A stretch of DNA of 64,000 nucleotides from Avena insularis (Eukaryota > Streptophyta > Magnoliopsida > Poales > Poaceae). Both the position numbers and the translations under genes were made by a program. Positions 54,336 through 64,000 of the stretch are shown in pieces. The number at the start of each line of letters is the position of its first letter. The first letter of the stretch is position 1. The stretch lies in the NCBI GenBank assembly GCA_023614405.1, contig CM042690.1:526272293-526336292 (forward strand), in the 5' to 3' direction. The notes below the pieces were generated by a model that had not been told where the DNA came from, ran no database searches, and saw nothing but the letters and a program-made list of their open reading frames with translations.

Positions 54336-54839
54336 ATGGTGTCCGCCAAGGATAAAGGGAAGGATCCTATGGAGGATCTCCAAGACCCCGGGCAGGAGAA
54401 GGAGATCAAGTGTGAAGGTGAATAGGAGGCAAAGCACACTGGCACTACCATTGCAAGCATTGTAGTGGCGGTAAACGCTGCCAATACGATGTCAATTGGA
54501 GGGAAGCCTCCTCATCACCGTTCAGATCCCTGGTCACTTCCTCCATGCACCAAGAATCCTTTCCATACTCTTATCCATGAGCATCAATACCAGAATATGC
54601 CCAAGGAAAAATTACCCTCCAATTGGGATTTGCCTCGTTCTAGCCATGCAGGAAAAGAAGACTTCAAGGAGGTAGACTGGGGAAAGGATCGCAAGAGCTG
54701 GGATTCTCAACCCGACATGATCATGAGCCGCATTGAGCGAAACTCGCAGCTTATTCGTAATCTCACCTTCGAGATTGAGGACTTGGGGAAACTTATCAAA
54801 GAGATCATCAAGAGGATACCACCACCACCAAAGGAGTAA
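54336..54839 (+). pseudogene. Third ORF of the non-autonomous Gypsy element (one in-frame stop)
   Basis: ATG at 54,336 (MVSAKDKGKDPMEDLQDPGQ), TAG at 54,423-54,425 in frame, then continuing (EAKHTGTTIASIVVAVNAAN) to TAA at 54,837 after KRIPPPPKE, 167 residues. A heptad-like DMIMSRIERNSQLIRNLTFE and IEDLGKLIKEIIKR near the C-terminus suggests coiled coil. Directly after it come TGGCTTGTTCCAAGCTTGGG and GGAG, as after the ORF at 9,848-10,201. The TAG probably derives from CAG. Confidence 0.5.
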
Positions 54840-55979
54840 TTCGTCATCAGGTTTGGCATCCCCTTGGCTTGTTCCAAGCTTGGGGGAGTGCCGCGGTATC
54901 ACATCACTATCTTCTATCTTTTTACCTTATTAGTAGAGTCATATCATGAATAGAGAAGTTATTATGTAGTATGGTTTGCATTATGAAAGTGTCCCCTCTC
55001 TCGTTAGATATGTATCCCTTGGTGTGAGTTGCCGTTATGGATTATTAATGAGAAGTTCTATCATTTACTCTTTTGCATAGCTTATATTAGTTTTAAATTC
55101 GTGGTTATATGATTGATCTTGTTGTTAGTATTGGTATCACTTTGGGATCATTGAGTTAATTTAGTTGGTTTTGGCAAACCTAGCTCGGTCAGTAGCAACA
55201 CTATTTTTGAGAGTTGAATGAAAAAGGTAAAAGTACTCTAAAGAAAAAATAATTTCATCATCTTTCTTTCTTGATTTGCTCATAAGTCTAGTATTCTCTA
55301 GTTAAGATCCTTTGTGCTTCTAAGGAAGATTGCATGTTTGTCTTTATCACTTGTATGTTTGTTTGTTTCCTTCAATTCTTGTACTTGCTACCCAGCCTTG
55401 CTAGCCAAAAACCTGTACTGAGAGGGAATTCTTCTCGTGCATCCACTCCTTTAAACCAAAACCCATGCCATTTGTGTCCACCATACCTACCTATTAGCAT
55501 TATTGCTATTCCAAGTAAATTGTTGTTTTATCTATCTCCCAAATTAAAATTCTTATGTGAAAATTAGTGATTAAATCTCTCACGAACTTGATGGCACACT
55601 TTACTTTCTTGCATTTAATAAACTTGAACCATTGTGCTCACCAATGTTGCGTATATGCTTGCGCTTTGTAAGTTGTGAATTAGCAGAACCACGCTGTCAT
55701 GGGGAACGCTTTCAACATTGCACTGTTACTTTGTACCTAGTTGATATCATGTTCTTTTGTCTATGGATGTCGTCGGTGTGAAATGAAAGGGGAGCTTGTA
55801 AGTCCATGGAGTTATGCATATGTGTTAGAGAAATGCGTGGGCCGCTGGTCTAATCCATGCTGACATGGTGGAAACCTGCAGCGTAACCATAACGAGTATC
55901 TATGAAGCATTCTTCTTATAAAAAAGAGATAGAGTTTGAGAAAAAGAGAAACAAAAAAAAATAGATATTATGAACAGAG
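54840..55979 (+). other. Non-coding interior of the non-autonomous Gypsy element
   Basis: Text matches the 41-kb element in inverse orientation (for example GTCATGGGGAACGCTTTCAA at about 55,698 and ATGCATATGTGTTAGAGAAA). No gene. Ends at the target duplication of the 6.1-kb insertion. Confidence 0.7.
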
Positions 55980-55984
55980 GAAAG

Positions 55985-58900
55985 TGTAACATCCCAATTT
56001 CAGCAACCCTGACTAGTTGTCCAGAAAGCAAAAATCAGGGGGAACAAAAAAAATTTCCTGTTGAGCGCTGAAGTGTTTGCTTGTTGTTTGGATATTCTTA
56101 TGCATATGAATGTGTATTAGATGATATACTCCTTATCTCAACCCCAATTGACAAAAGCTACTTCCCAAAACTGCCTTGGCTTAATTTCCACATTCTCAAA
56201 TGTTCTAGCATTTCAAAAACATGAGCCAAGATGTTTACAAAACCAAAACTACTTTAGTAGCTTCTATTGAAAAAACTATGGAGAACTATAGAATACTATC
56301 TCCTTATGTTTTCAAGACAGAACCTTCAACTATTCTTACCTCTAGATCCTCCCAAAACCATTTTGTAAGCTTTTGAATTCTACTCTTGGTAGAGATACCA
56401 AGGACCTTACCTTGTTCAAACTCCAACCTATTTCAAAATACCCATCCTTACCTCAAGCTAAGCTTGGCGGTAACCCCAGTAGTAGTTGATTTGTTTGTAA
56501 TATGAGTTGCTTTGAACTGCGGTTTGATGAATTGCCTTGATCTGCTGCTTGATTTGTCTGCTTAGGAAATAGTATGAGATACTCTAGGAGGTCATCACTA
56601 GGATCAAGATGTTTACAAATCATCCCACTCTAAGCAAGAATACAATCTAGATCTGATCCCTAGCTACTCAATAGTCATCTAAAAACCTTAACCAGATCAT
56701 CTCTGAAGTGATCTACTTCTAGAAGCTTCCAAGTCAATGGAGACCAACATCAAGCTTGGATCCTTTCTACTCAATCTACACTTAAACATCATCCACATTA
56801 TGATGCTTGGGTACCTTGCAACCCATCAAAAACATCCCATCTCATGCTCTAGTCAAAAACCCTAAAACTGCCAAATTTGGCTGTCTGGAAAACTCTTTCC
56901 AACATCACCTTTTTGGATGTCTCCCTTTATCAACCCTTGTGCAGTTTTGGTAATGCACCTGAACCATCTTGTTAGCCATCCTGAGGACTACCAAGGCCCA
57001 CTCTTTCCCTTGGTTAGATCATCCTCCAACCCACATGTTCTTGATGGTTTTGCAGGCAAGAAAATAACTTCTCCTACAAATCTAGTCAACTTGCCTACTT
57101 TGGTATAAGCTCACACCACCATCCAAACCTCTATGGACCAACTATTTGCATGGTTGTGTTCTACTCATATAGGTCTATCATTACCTACTTCACTTGATCC
57201 AATTGGATCCTTGAGCTGTTTACACCCACAAGGTTTTGAAGGCTAGATGATAATCTGCCTTGGCAGGCTTATTTTATTCAAAGTTTGAAAGCTTGCCTTG
57301 GTGAGCTCAAGCAGGATCAAGCCCAAACCCCTACACCATTGCAATCTACATCACTTGGTCCATCCCTCCCTCTATCCCATGCCCCATGGGGAGATCTGAA
57401 CTCCAAGATACAACCATGTTTTGATGGTATGAAATTAACATCACCTTAGATCCCTAATCTAGGGTATTCCACCAAAATCAACTTGGATTCTCCAATCCCA
57501 AGGTTGAAAATGCTTGCTACACCTTTTCTACATCATCTACCTGGATCATTAAGATTTAGCAAATATTACCCATAATTATTTTGGCTCCAAATCTGTTTAA
57601 TCTCTCTAATAGTCAAAATCTCCAAAACTCCTCCCCCAAAGGAAAGTTTGGTTTTTGACAAAACACTTCCCCAACTTTTTGCTCAATGGAGTCCTATATA
57701 TCATACCCTATCTTCCAACTTCAAAAATAAATATTTTTGAAGGGTTTCATTATTTCTTTTTGCCCATTTTCTTAAATGGCAGAAATGGAATAATAATTGT
57801 TTTAAATACTTTTAAGCCTCAATAAATCTTGGGAAAATCCCCCTAGTTGTGTATGCACATTTGGGACCATATCACATCAAAATCTCCACTTGTCCAAGGT
57901 AAAAACATCAAATGAGCTCCAATGCTTCACTTCTGCTGTTTTTGAACAAATGGATTTAAGAGGACTTATAAGTCGTGGAAAAACCTCAAATAATTCCTAT
58001 AAGGGTATCTTGGCCCCCTCTATCTACCAGCATCTTTTGTTCATCTTACCTAAGCCAAGATTTGAGACTTCCATCATGATCATCTACATTGCCACTCTTG
58101 CCTATTTTCCAAGATGTTGATCAATACCAAGTCAAAACCCCTCAAGCCTTCCACAGCAAGCCTCCACTACCCCAGCACACCCCTCTGGTCAAGGTGCACT
58201 ATAGCCATGCACTGTAGCACCCCTTCCCCTTGTCCTTTAGTGCTTGGAGGAAGGAGAAATGCACCCATTGGTCACGCCATATCTTTACTTGTTACAGCAG
58301 CCATTCCACCTCTACTCTGCCCTCAGCCCACACCAGAAACCACTCCCATGCCCACAGCAATCTCCCCTTGGTATTCACCTCCCTCCCTTCCACTCCATGG
58401 GACAAGTTCATGATGAACCATCTCCCCTCGATATATATAGCCAGAGGCTCCCCCTTGCCTCTTCTTGGCCCTCATTTGCATCCTACCCACCTCCACTCTC
58501 TCCCTGCAGAGCCCTCACCGAGCGCCTGCCCCTGCATGTCGCAGGAGAAGGAGAGCTCCACCTCTCGGCCATCTCCAAGAAGTGGTCTGTGTGCTTCCTC
58601 CTCTGCCTCGATCCCTTTGCATGTCGTAGTGTTGAGGTCCCCTATCCCTTCTGAATCTAACCCCACTCTTTCCCGGGCTCCAGCCCACTGCAAGTACCAC
58701 CTCCGACGATCACCTATCTCTGGGAGCGTGCTCGCGCACGAGGCGTCCCTGCGTCTGACCGAGCTTTGTTGTCCGTCGCCAGAACCGCCTCCAACCCTTG
58801 TGTCGCCCAGCACCCTCGCCGCCAAGATGCGCGCCTCCTCGGCCCTGCTCCGGCGAGCTCCCGAGAGCATCGCCGCAGGCGTCGTCGCGCAAGACACCTC

Positions 58901-61900
58901 CAGTCGCGGAACCCACTGCTTCCGCCCCTCCCTGGGATCGCCATCATCTACCGCTTCGCCCTACGGCCTCCTCCTCGCCGGAGACGGCCCCGGTAAGCCT
59001 CCCTGCACCCGCCGGCACCGCCGCTAGGGTTCCCTCTCTGCTCCGCGCGATTAGAGGAGGGAGACGACCGGGTGTGGTCGATCTCCACTTGATCCAACGA
59101 CCCTCCTCCCTCCTTACCGCTTTGGCACCCCGCCGTCACTGACGGGCGGGCCCCGTCTGCTCGGCCATTCGAAACCGCCTCCCGCGCAGTGCCCCGCCCG
59201 GGTGGGCCACTTCTCCCCTGGATGGCCCAGCTCCCCTCTAGATCCGGCCCGGCAACGATTTCTCCTTTTTCTTTTCCCTGGAAATTATAGATCCGAAATT
59301 TACCTGTTAGTTTAAATACGAATAAAAATGGAAAACAACTCCAATTGCCTAGATCTAAATTTCCTAGGGTTCTTGAGTGTTTTCTTAATCATGCAGTATC
59401 CCTAGCACGTCCAAAGGTTGTCTAGATTAAAAAGGATAAATCAAACCCCTAGATATATCTTTTGCACCAATCAATCCTTTCTTTGAGTTTTACAACTCCA
59501 ATTTGAGTAAAACCAACTGCCTCTGAAAGGTATTAGAAGCACCTATCCCTAGACCTTGGTCTCATGCCAAGGTGAACAGCAGATTATCTTGAGTAAAGAT
59601 AACAAAAACAATTCCTCTATGACCTTAGAAAATTCCCTACACCAAACCATGAGCCCAATTGACCCAAGTCCAATTATCTTGGATGTGATACACTAAGGCC
59701 TATCCAAATCCAGGAACTCATGATTTATTGAGCCTTGGATGTTTTTCTATGAATTAAACTATTATGTGCATTGTTTATTCACCTCTTAATTCACTATAGT
59801 AGTTCTGCTAATCCAAAAATGTTGATTCCAATTTCTACAGAAAGGTATTGGAAGTACCTACCATGTGTCCTTTGAATCAAATCAAAAGCTACTGTAGATT
59901 TAATCTGGTGAAAAAGACAAGTTGTGTACAGAACTGCCTTTGGGAATTTCCTGAGGGCATTCTTGTAATTTCCTTGACCTGATTCCAACTCTCAGTGAAC
60001 AAGTACATCAAACCCCACTGAACCATCCAAGGAAATAAATTTTGGAGCTCCAGAACTTCGCTGGTGAATTATTCCCGAAAACTAGAAGTTATTTCACTAG
60101 AAAAATCATAACTAAATAAAGAAAAGTGATAAAATAGTGAAACCACTTTTGTTGGTTTCATTTTATCAAATCCTATCTGTTGGTATCATGTTTTTACAAT
60201 GGTATCATACAGAATATGCTCTTGTTCCAAAAGCCATCTCTTAGGTAGTTCTAGACTATAAATCCTAAGGGTTTTTCTTTCACTTTTCAAGGCAAGGCCA
60301 TCTCAACCTCCTAATTCCAATCCTCTCAAAACCATCTGAATCTTAATCTGGTATCATCCATTTGTTTGATGTACTGTATTGGTTCTTGCATGCCTTGTGT
60401 TGATTGTGGCTTGGTTTGCTTCCATGTGCTGTCGGGACGACGATAGTTGCGATGAAATCGGAGAGCAGACGAAGTGGTATTTATAATTGGTATTGGTATT
60501 CCGGGTTATCTAAATAAGAAGTCCAGGGACGATTATGCCATACTTCTGATCATCAGGCAAGCCACCTTCTTGCTCATAAGCCTTGTCCTAATGTTTTACT
60601 TATGCATGTTTTATCAACTGCTTATTAAAACTGCATTGTTTTTCTATATATTGTGTATATATATATGGTAAGAGGTTTGGCTCCTCCAAACCCTTTCTCA
60701 ATGGTACTACTAAGTACAATCCTCTTGATGAGACATATTTTCCTGTAGTGGAATAGATGGTGTATTACACCATACCCCTTTGGAGACCCCGATTTGGCTG
60801 AAGCAAAACAAGAGGATAGGAAGACCCTGCAAAAAGGTTTTTACCAAATGTTTTCTGATAAAACCTTGGTGAGGGGGACCTCCCCAAGAGATATTGAGAA
60901 ATAAAAAGGTTTCGTATTACAAAATGCTGGAGGAAAAACGGAGGAAAAAGGGTTACAAAAACGCACCTGGTTCTTTGCAGTCTAGCTATGGGATAAGGCT
61001 GGATTTGAAGTTTGTCCATTCTGGTATGGGCTGCCTCGCAACAACTACAGGGGATCGGGGATCCCTGGAGGGTGGGCCTTCTCTGATATAGTTCCATTGA
61101 CCTGGAGAAGGAATGAAGGGTCGGCAGGCCTCCACGTGTTACTATGAGCCCCTCATTGAAAGCGTGCACGTGGGACATGCAATAAGCGCTCCGGTTGGTC
61201 CTCGCCCGACATCCTGGTGTTGAGGGGATAAACACTCATAGGGTAGGCACTTGTACTGGAGTGGGCATCCGGAGAGTCTTGATCGGTTTCTCGACCCACG
61301 ATTGGTGAAGATCAGGGTAGGGTACACGGATGGTGTGGGTAAAGTGTACAACCTCTGTAGAGTGTAAATCTATTCGAATAGCCGTGTCTGCGGTTAAGGA
61401 CAGGTTGGACAAACTTCTGTAGAGCGGTGCTGGTTTTGTTTTCAAAAAGGATTTTGGAAAAGGAATGACTTTGAAATGTTTTGACCATGTGATGGTCGGG
61501 AAGGATACCTTCTTTGACCATGGGATGGTCAGAGAGGTATGGAAGGAGCTTGGTCGTGGGACGACCGGGAGAAAGGACCAAATGGGTAACCCAGTCCTAA
61601 TGTTTTCTAAAACTTTTCAAATAAAAAGGTTTCCAAAAATGTTTACAAAAGTTTTCAACAAAGATATGTAGATGCTATATCTACAAGAGAAACTATTTGC
61701 GAGAATAACCTCTCTTGGAGCCCTCCTACTACCACATCCAAAATGCATATCCTCCTGTTATTATTAATATCTTAAGGTGGTTTGCGAGTACATTCAATAT
61801 ACTCACTGGCATTGTCCCTGGCTATTAACTTGGCCAGATCTCAAGAAGAAGACAAGGATGGTGACTATGCGAGCTAGGACGTTCTCCCAGTCAGTTGCCT

Positions 61901-62111
61901 GTAGGTTAAGGCATGGATTGGGCTCTACGCTTGATGAAGTCCGCTGCTGATTATTGATATAGCCATAACGACATTTATGTAAGTCTTGTAATTGGGTATA
62001 TTCTCGGATGTTGTAATGATACTTGTCGGTATGTGCCACGACTAACTGATCATGGGATCGTGGTTGTATGCATAACAGGGATTCTCGAAGGATTAATCCG
62101 GGGGCTCCAAA
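55985..62111 (+). mobile_element. 6.1-kb LTR-like insertion with GAAAG target duplication
   Basis: Left flank GAAAG (55,980-55,984), right flank GAAAG (62,112-62,116). Removing the insert restores AGAGGAAAGAGAGAAAAAA, as found uninterrupted (inverted) at about 41,082-41,100. The insert starts TGTAACATCCCAATTTC and ends GGGGGCTCCAAA, so the right end lacks a canonical CA by two bases. It has a TATA-like GATATATATAGCCAG (58,429) and a GC-rich leader (58,500-59,050). The last 1.4 kb carries text such as AGTGTACAACCTCTGTAG and ATTCGAATAGCCGTGTC known to me from Triticeae LTRs. No internal coding region or second LTR is visible, so it may be a very long solo LTR (Sukkula/LARD-like). Confidence 0.6.
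58429..59050 (+). other. TATA and GC-rich leader inside the 6.1-kb insertion
   Basis: GATATATATAGCC is followed after 75-600 bases by Ser/Pro/Arg-rich open frames on both strands; a frame of 265 codons (58,230-59,027) covers it. GACGGCCCCG/GTAAGC at about 58,992 looks like a donor. This is best read as an LTR transcript leader. A captured gene exon is a less likely alternative. Confidence 0.4.
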
Positions 62112-62116
62112 GAAAG

Positions 62117-62956
62117 AGAGAAAAAATCACCATATTCCCATGGTAAATAAGAAGATTGCTGAAATACTTGTTGTCTGCTTGCCTTGTCATTTTGATATGG
62201 GGATTCTTCGGTATCATCGGGCAAGGGGTACCCCGTTGGCGGTTCTCTATGATACACATATGCTTACGATGACAAGAACTTACCGGTGACTAAACTTGAG
62301 TATCATGAGGAGCGGCCCTCGTATTCAAGGGACATGAGATTCTCAATTTACAACTTGTCAATGAATATCCTCATATTTGATCACTTTAACCTTAATCACC
62401 TAAAGATGCCTATGATAGGGGCAATGAGAGCTGAAAGCTAGTAAGTATCATAATTTTTGGGAGCTCTTTATGAGACTTGCAATCCCTGCTTCCCTCTTTG
62501 AAGGGCCTTTCTTTTACTTTGTAGTTGAGTCAGTAAACCTATTCCCTTCTATCTCAGCAAGTATTTTGAGTTGTTGTGTTTCATTCATTCATATGATGAT
62601 TTATTCAATCATGTTTCTTATGTTTCTTATTTTGCACATTGCTCTTATCTTGATGTTTACTACTTTGAAATCTATCATGGAAAAACACAGTTATTTGTTA
62701 ACTTCAGCAATTATCAACTATTCTTCGACCAAGAGCTCAGTTTGCCATTACCAATTATGATTAACTTTATGTATCTTTATTGTGTTTCCTTTACTTATTA
62801 CAAGTTGAGTTATATAATAGTGAGTTGTCTTCTATTATGATCTATGTATTTGATGAATGTGATGCTTCTTGTCCGTATTCTTTTATCGACTCTTCACTCC
62901 TTAAACCTGAGGCCATGTTTATTGAGCTCAGTTTCGCTTGGGGACAAGTGAAGTCT
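62117..62956 (+). other. Rest of the non-autonomous Gypsy interior
   Basis: Continues the host element after the insertion: GGCAAGGGGTACCCCGTTGG, AAGGGACATGAGATTCTC, and so on, matching 40,690-41,080 inverted. Short frames (62,470-62,840) are rich in Phe/Ile/Leu/Tyr and not recognised. Confidence 0.65.
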
Positions 62957-62971
62957 AAGCTTGGGGGGAGT
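62957..62971 (+). other. Polypurine tract
   Basis: AAGCTTGGGGGGAGT lies immediately before the 3' LTR start. Confidence 0.85.
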
Positions 62972-64000
62972 TGATACGTCCATTTTGCATCACTATTCTA
63001 TGTCTTAATTCACTATTATTCATTGATATATTTCGTATTGAGAGGTGATACTTATGTTATTTCATCTGTTTTTGCATGGTTGATGACTTTTGGAGCATGG
63101 ACCGCTGCAGTCAGGATTCTGATGGAAAAGGTGTTGTTTGGAGGCAAAATTCGCGAAGATCAGAAAATCCGGGAAAAAATACGGAAAATCCTATTTTTCC
63201 AGAAGACTAAGGATGCTAGAAGACGGAGTGGACATGGGCCATAGGAGGGCCCACACCACCCCCTGGCGCGGGGCAGCCCTAGGTCGCGCCAGCAGGTGGT
63301 GTGGCTGCCCTAGCCCACCTCTAGCTCTCCCCTCTGGTGTATATCATCCTCCCGAAACCCTAAGACTCGGGGAGTGACCACTGAAAGATTCCGCTGCCTC
63401 TGCAGGGCGGAAAACACCGAGAGAGAAAGATCTCTCTGGCAGAGGGGAGATCGTCGCCATCAACACCACCATCAAGCTGGACTTCATCGGCATAATTGTC
63501 ATCATCATCACCACCATCATCACCATCAGCACCCTCATCACCATCTCCATATTGTTGTAACAATTGGGTTGAATCTTGCATAGTTCATGGGGAAACTTTC
63601 CCGGTGTTGATTACTCTTTGTAGTTGATGCTATTGAGTGAACCATTGAATTATTGTTTATGTTCAGATTGTTATACATCATTATTCCATCTCTGATCATG
63701 ATCCATATGATGTCCTGTGAGTAGTTTGTTTTGTTCTTGAGGACATGGGAGAAGTCATGTTGTTAGTAGTGGAGTTGTGTTGAGAAAGATTCAATAGTTT
63801 GATATTTAAGTTGTGGTGTACTTCTTCTAGTGGTGTCATGTGAACGTTGACTACATGACACTTCACCTATATGGGCCTAGGGGAATGCATTGTGTATTTG
63901 GCTACTAATTGTAGGGGATGCCGGAGTGACAGAAACCTGAACCCCCGTTAGGAAACCATTGCACAAGGGACGTAAGGGTCTTAGAGTTTAAAGCTGTGGT
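62972..64000 (+). repeat. 3' LTR, cut by the window end
   Basis: Starts TGATACGTCCATTTTGCATC; same sequence as 50,214 onward with scattered changes and a 33-base deletion after GATCTCTCTGGC. About 1,030 of an expected 1,460 bases are inside the window. Confidence 0.9.

Larger units (their letters stand above)
50214..64000 (+). mobile_element. Non-autonomous Gypsy element, right end outside the window
   Basis: 5' LTR (50,214-51,709), tRNA-Asp primer site, a broken gag, a short membrane-like ORF, a third ORF, then an interrupted non-coding interior, a polypurine tract and a 3' LTR that begins at 62,972 and runs off the window. No protease, RT or integrase. It is inserted in the gag region of the Gypsy element at 47,922. 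Excluding a 6.1-kb insertion (55,985-62,111), its own length would be about 8 kb. The 5' LTR starts AGATACG instead of TGATACG, a point change. Confidence 0.85.

Noticed and set aside
58230..59027. 265-codon plus-strand frame
   Set aside because: Low-complexity Ser/Pro/Arg, with competing frames on both strands, inside a 6.1-kb LTR-like insertion; no domain recognised.
1..64000. CRISPR array, tRNA, rRNA, bacterial operon or plasmid features
   Set aside because: No regular spacer/repeat structure, no cloverleaf seen, and the content is plant retrotransposon. The regular palindromes at 9.1-9.5 kb have no variable spacers of constant length.

Overview
This window looks like intergenic DNA from a large grass genome, most probably of the wheat/barley (Triticeae) type. 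The call rests on what can be read directly: nested LTR retrotransposons with tRNA-Asp primer sites, many short TIR elements (Stowaway, Tourist-like and others), and decayed copies of grass gene families. There is no bacterial-style gene organisation, and I saw no intact, clearly functional protein-coding gene. No BLAST or repeat-library search could be run, so element family names are offered only as resemblances.

Layout. 1-3.9 kb: a decayed DNA-transposon-like region (telomere-like CTAAAC repeats, palindromic CTAAAG/CTTTAG units, a broken MDTAYWAF-type gene) carrying a solo Gypsy LTR (637-2058). 4.0-10.97 kb: a plus-strand Athila-like Gypsy element with 5' LTR, primer site, broken gag, protease, RT and RNase H, no integrase, an unusual palindromic tandem repeat (9.1-9.5 kb) and a third coiled-coil ORF. 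10.97-12.73 kb: a truncated LTR-like block. 12.73-16.04 kb: a minus-strand, 5'-truncated Copia element. 16.4-20.4 kb: a low-copy island with an F-box-like remnant and a DUF295/KIB-type F-box pseudogene. 20.8-25.7 kb: MITE cluster, minisatellite and many copies of a repeat called 'Q' here. 25.8-33.7 kb: two direct copies of a 1.1-kb block flanking an LTR-like insertion and a small unrecognised two-exon gene (30.9-31.6 kb). 33.75-38.9 kb: a dense array of inverted repeats made of Q and a second unit 'P', forming long hairpins. 38.9-45.27 kb: a minus-strand non-autonomous Gypsy element with both LTRs and a near-perfect target duplication. 45.5-46.5 kb: an unrecognised multi-exon gene remnant with duplicated exons. 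47.9-50.2 kb: a second Gypsy lineage (5' LTR and gag), interrupted at 50,214 by another non-autonomous Gypsy element that runs past the window end. That element itself carries a 6.1-kb insertion (55,985-62,111) with a clean GAAAG duplication.

Nesting gives relative ages. Q copies are the oldest visible layer because three Stowaways, another MITE and a Gypsy LTR interrupt them. The P hairpins sit between Q copies. The Gypsy elements at 38.9-45.3 and 50.2 kb are young by LTR similarity, and the 55,985 insertion is younger than its host. Many stop codons in otherwise open frames fit C-to-T change (CAG, CAA or CGA to stop), as expected of methylated, silenced DNA.

The strongest candidates for something undescribed are the P/Q foldback array, the small gene at 30.9-31.6 kb, the exon-duplicated gene at 45.5-46.5 kb, and the ACTATACG palindrome array inside the first Gypsy element.
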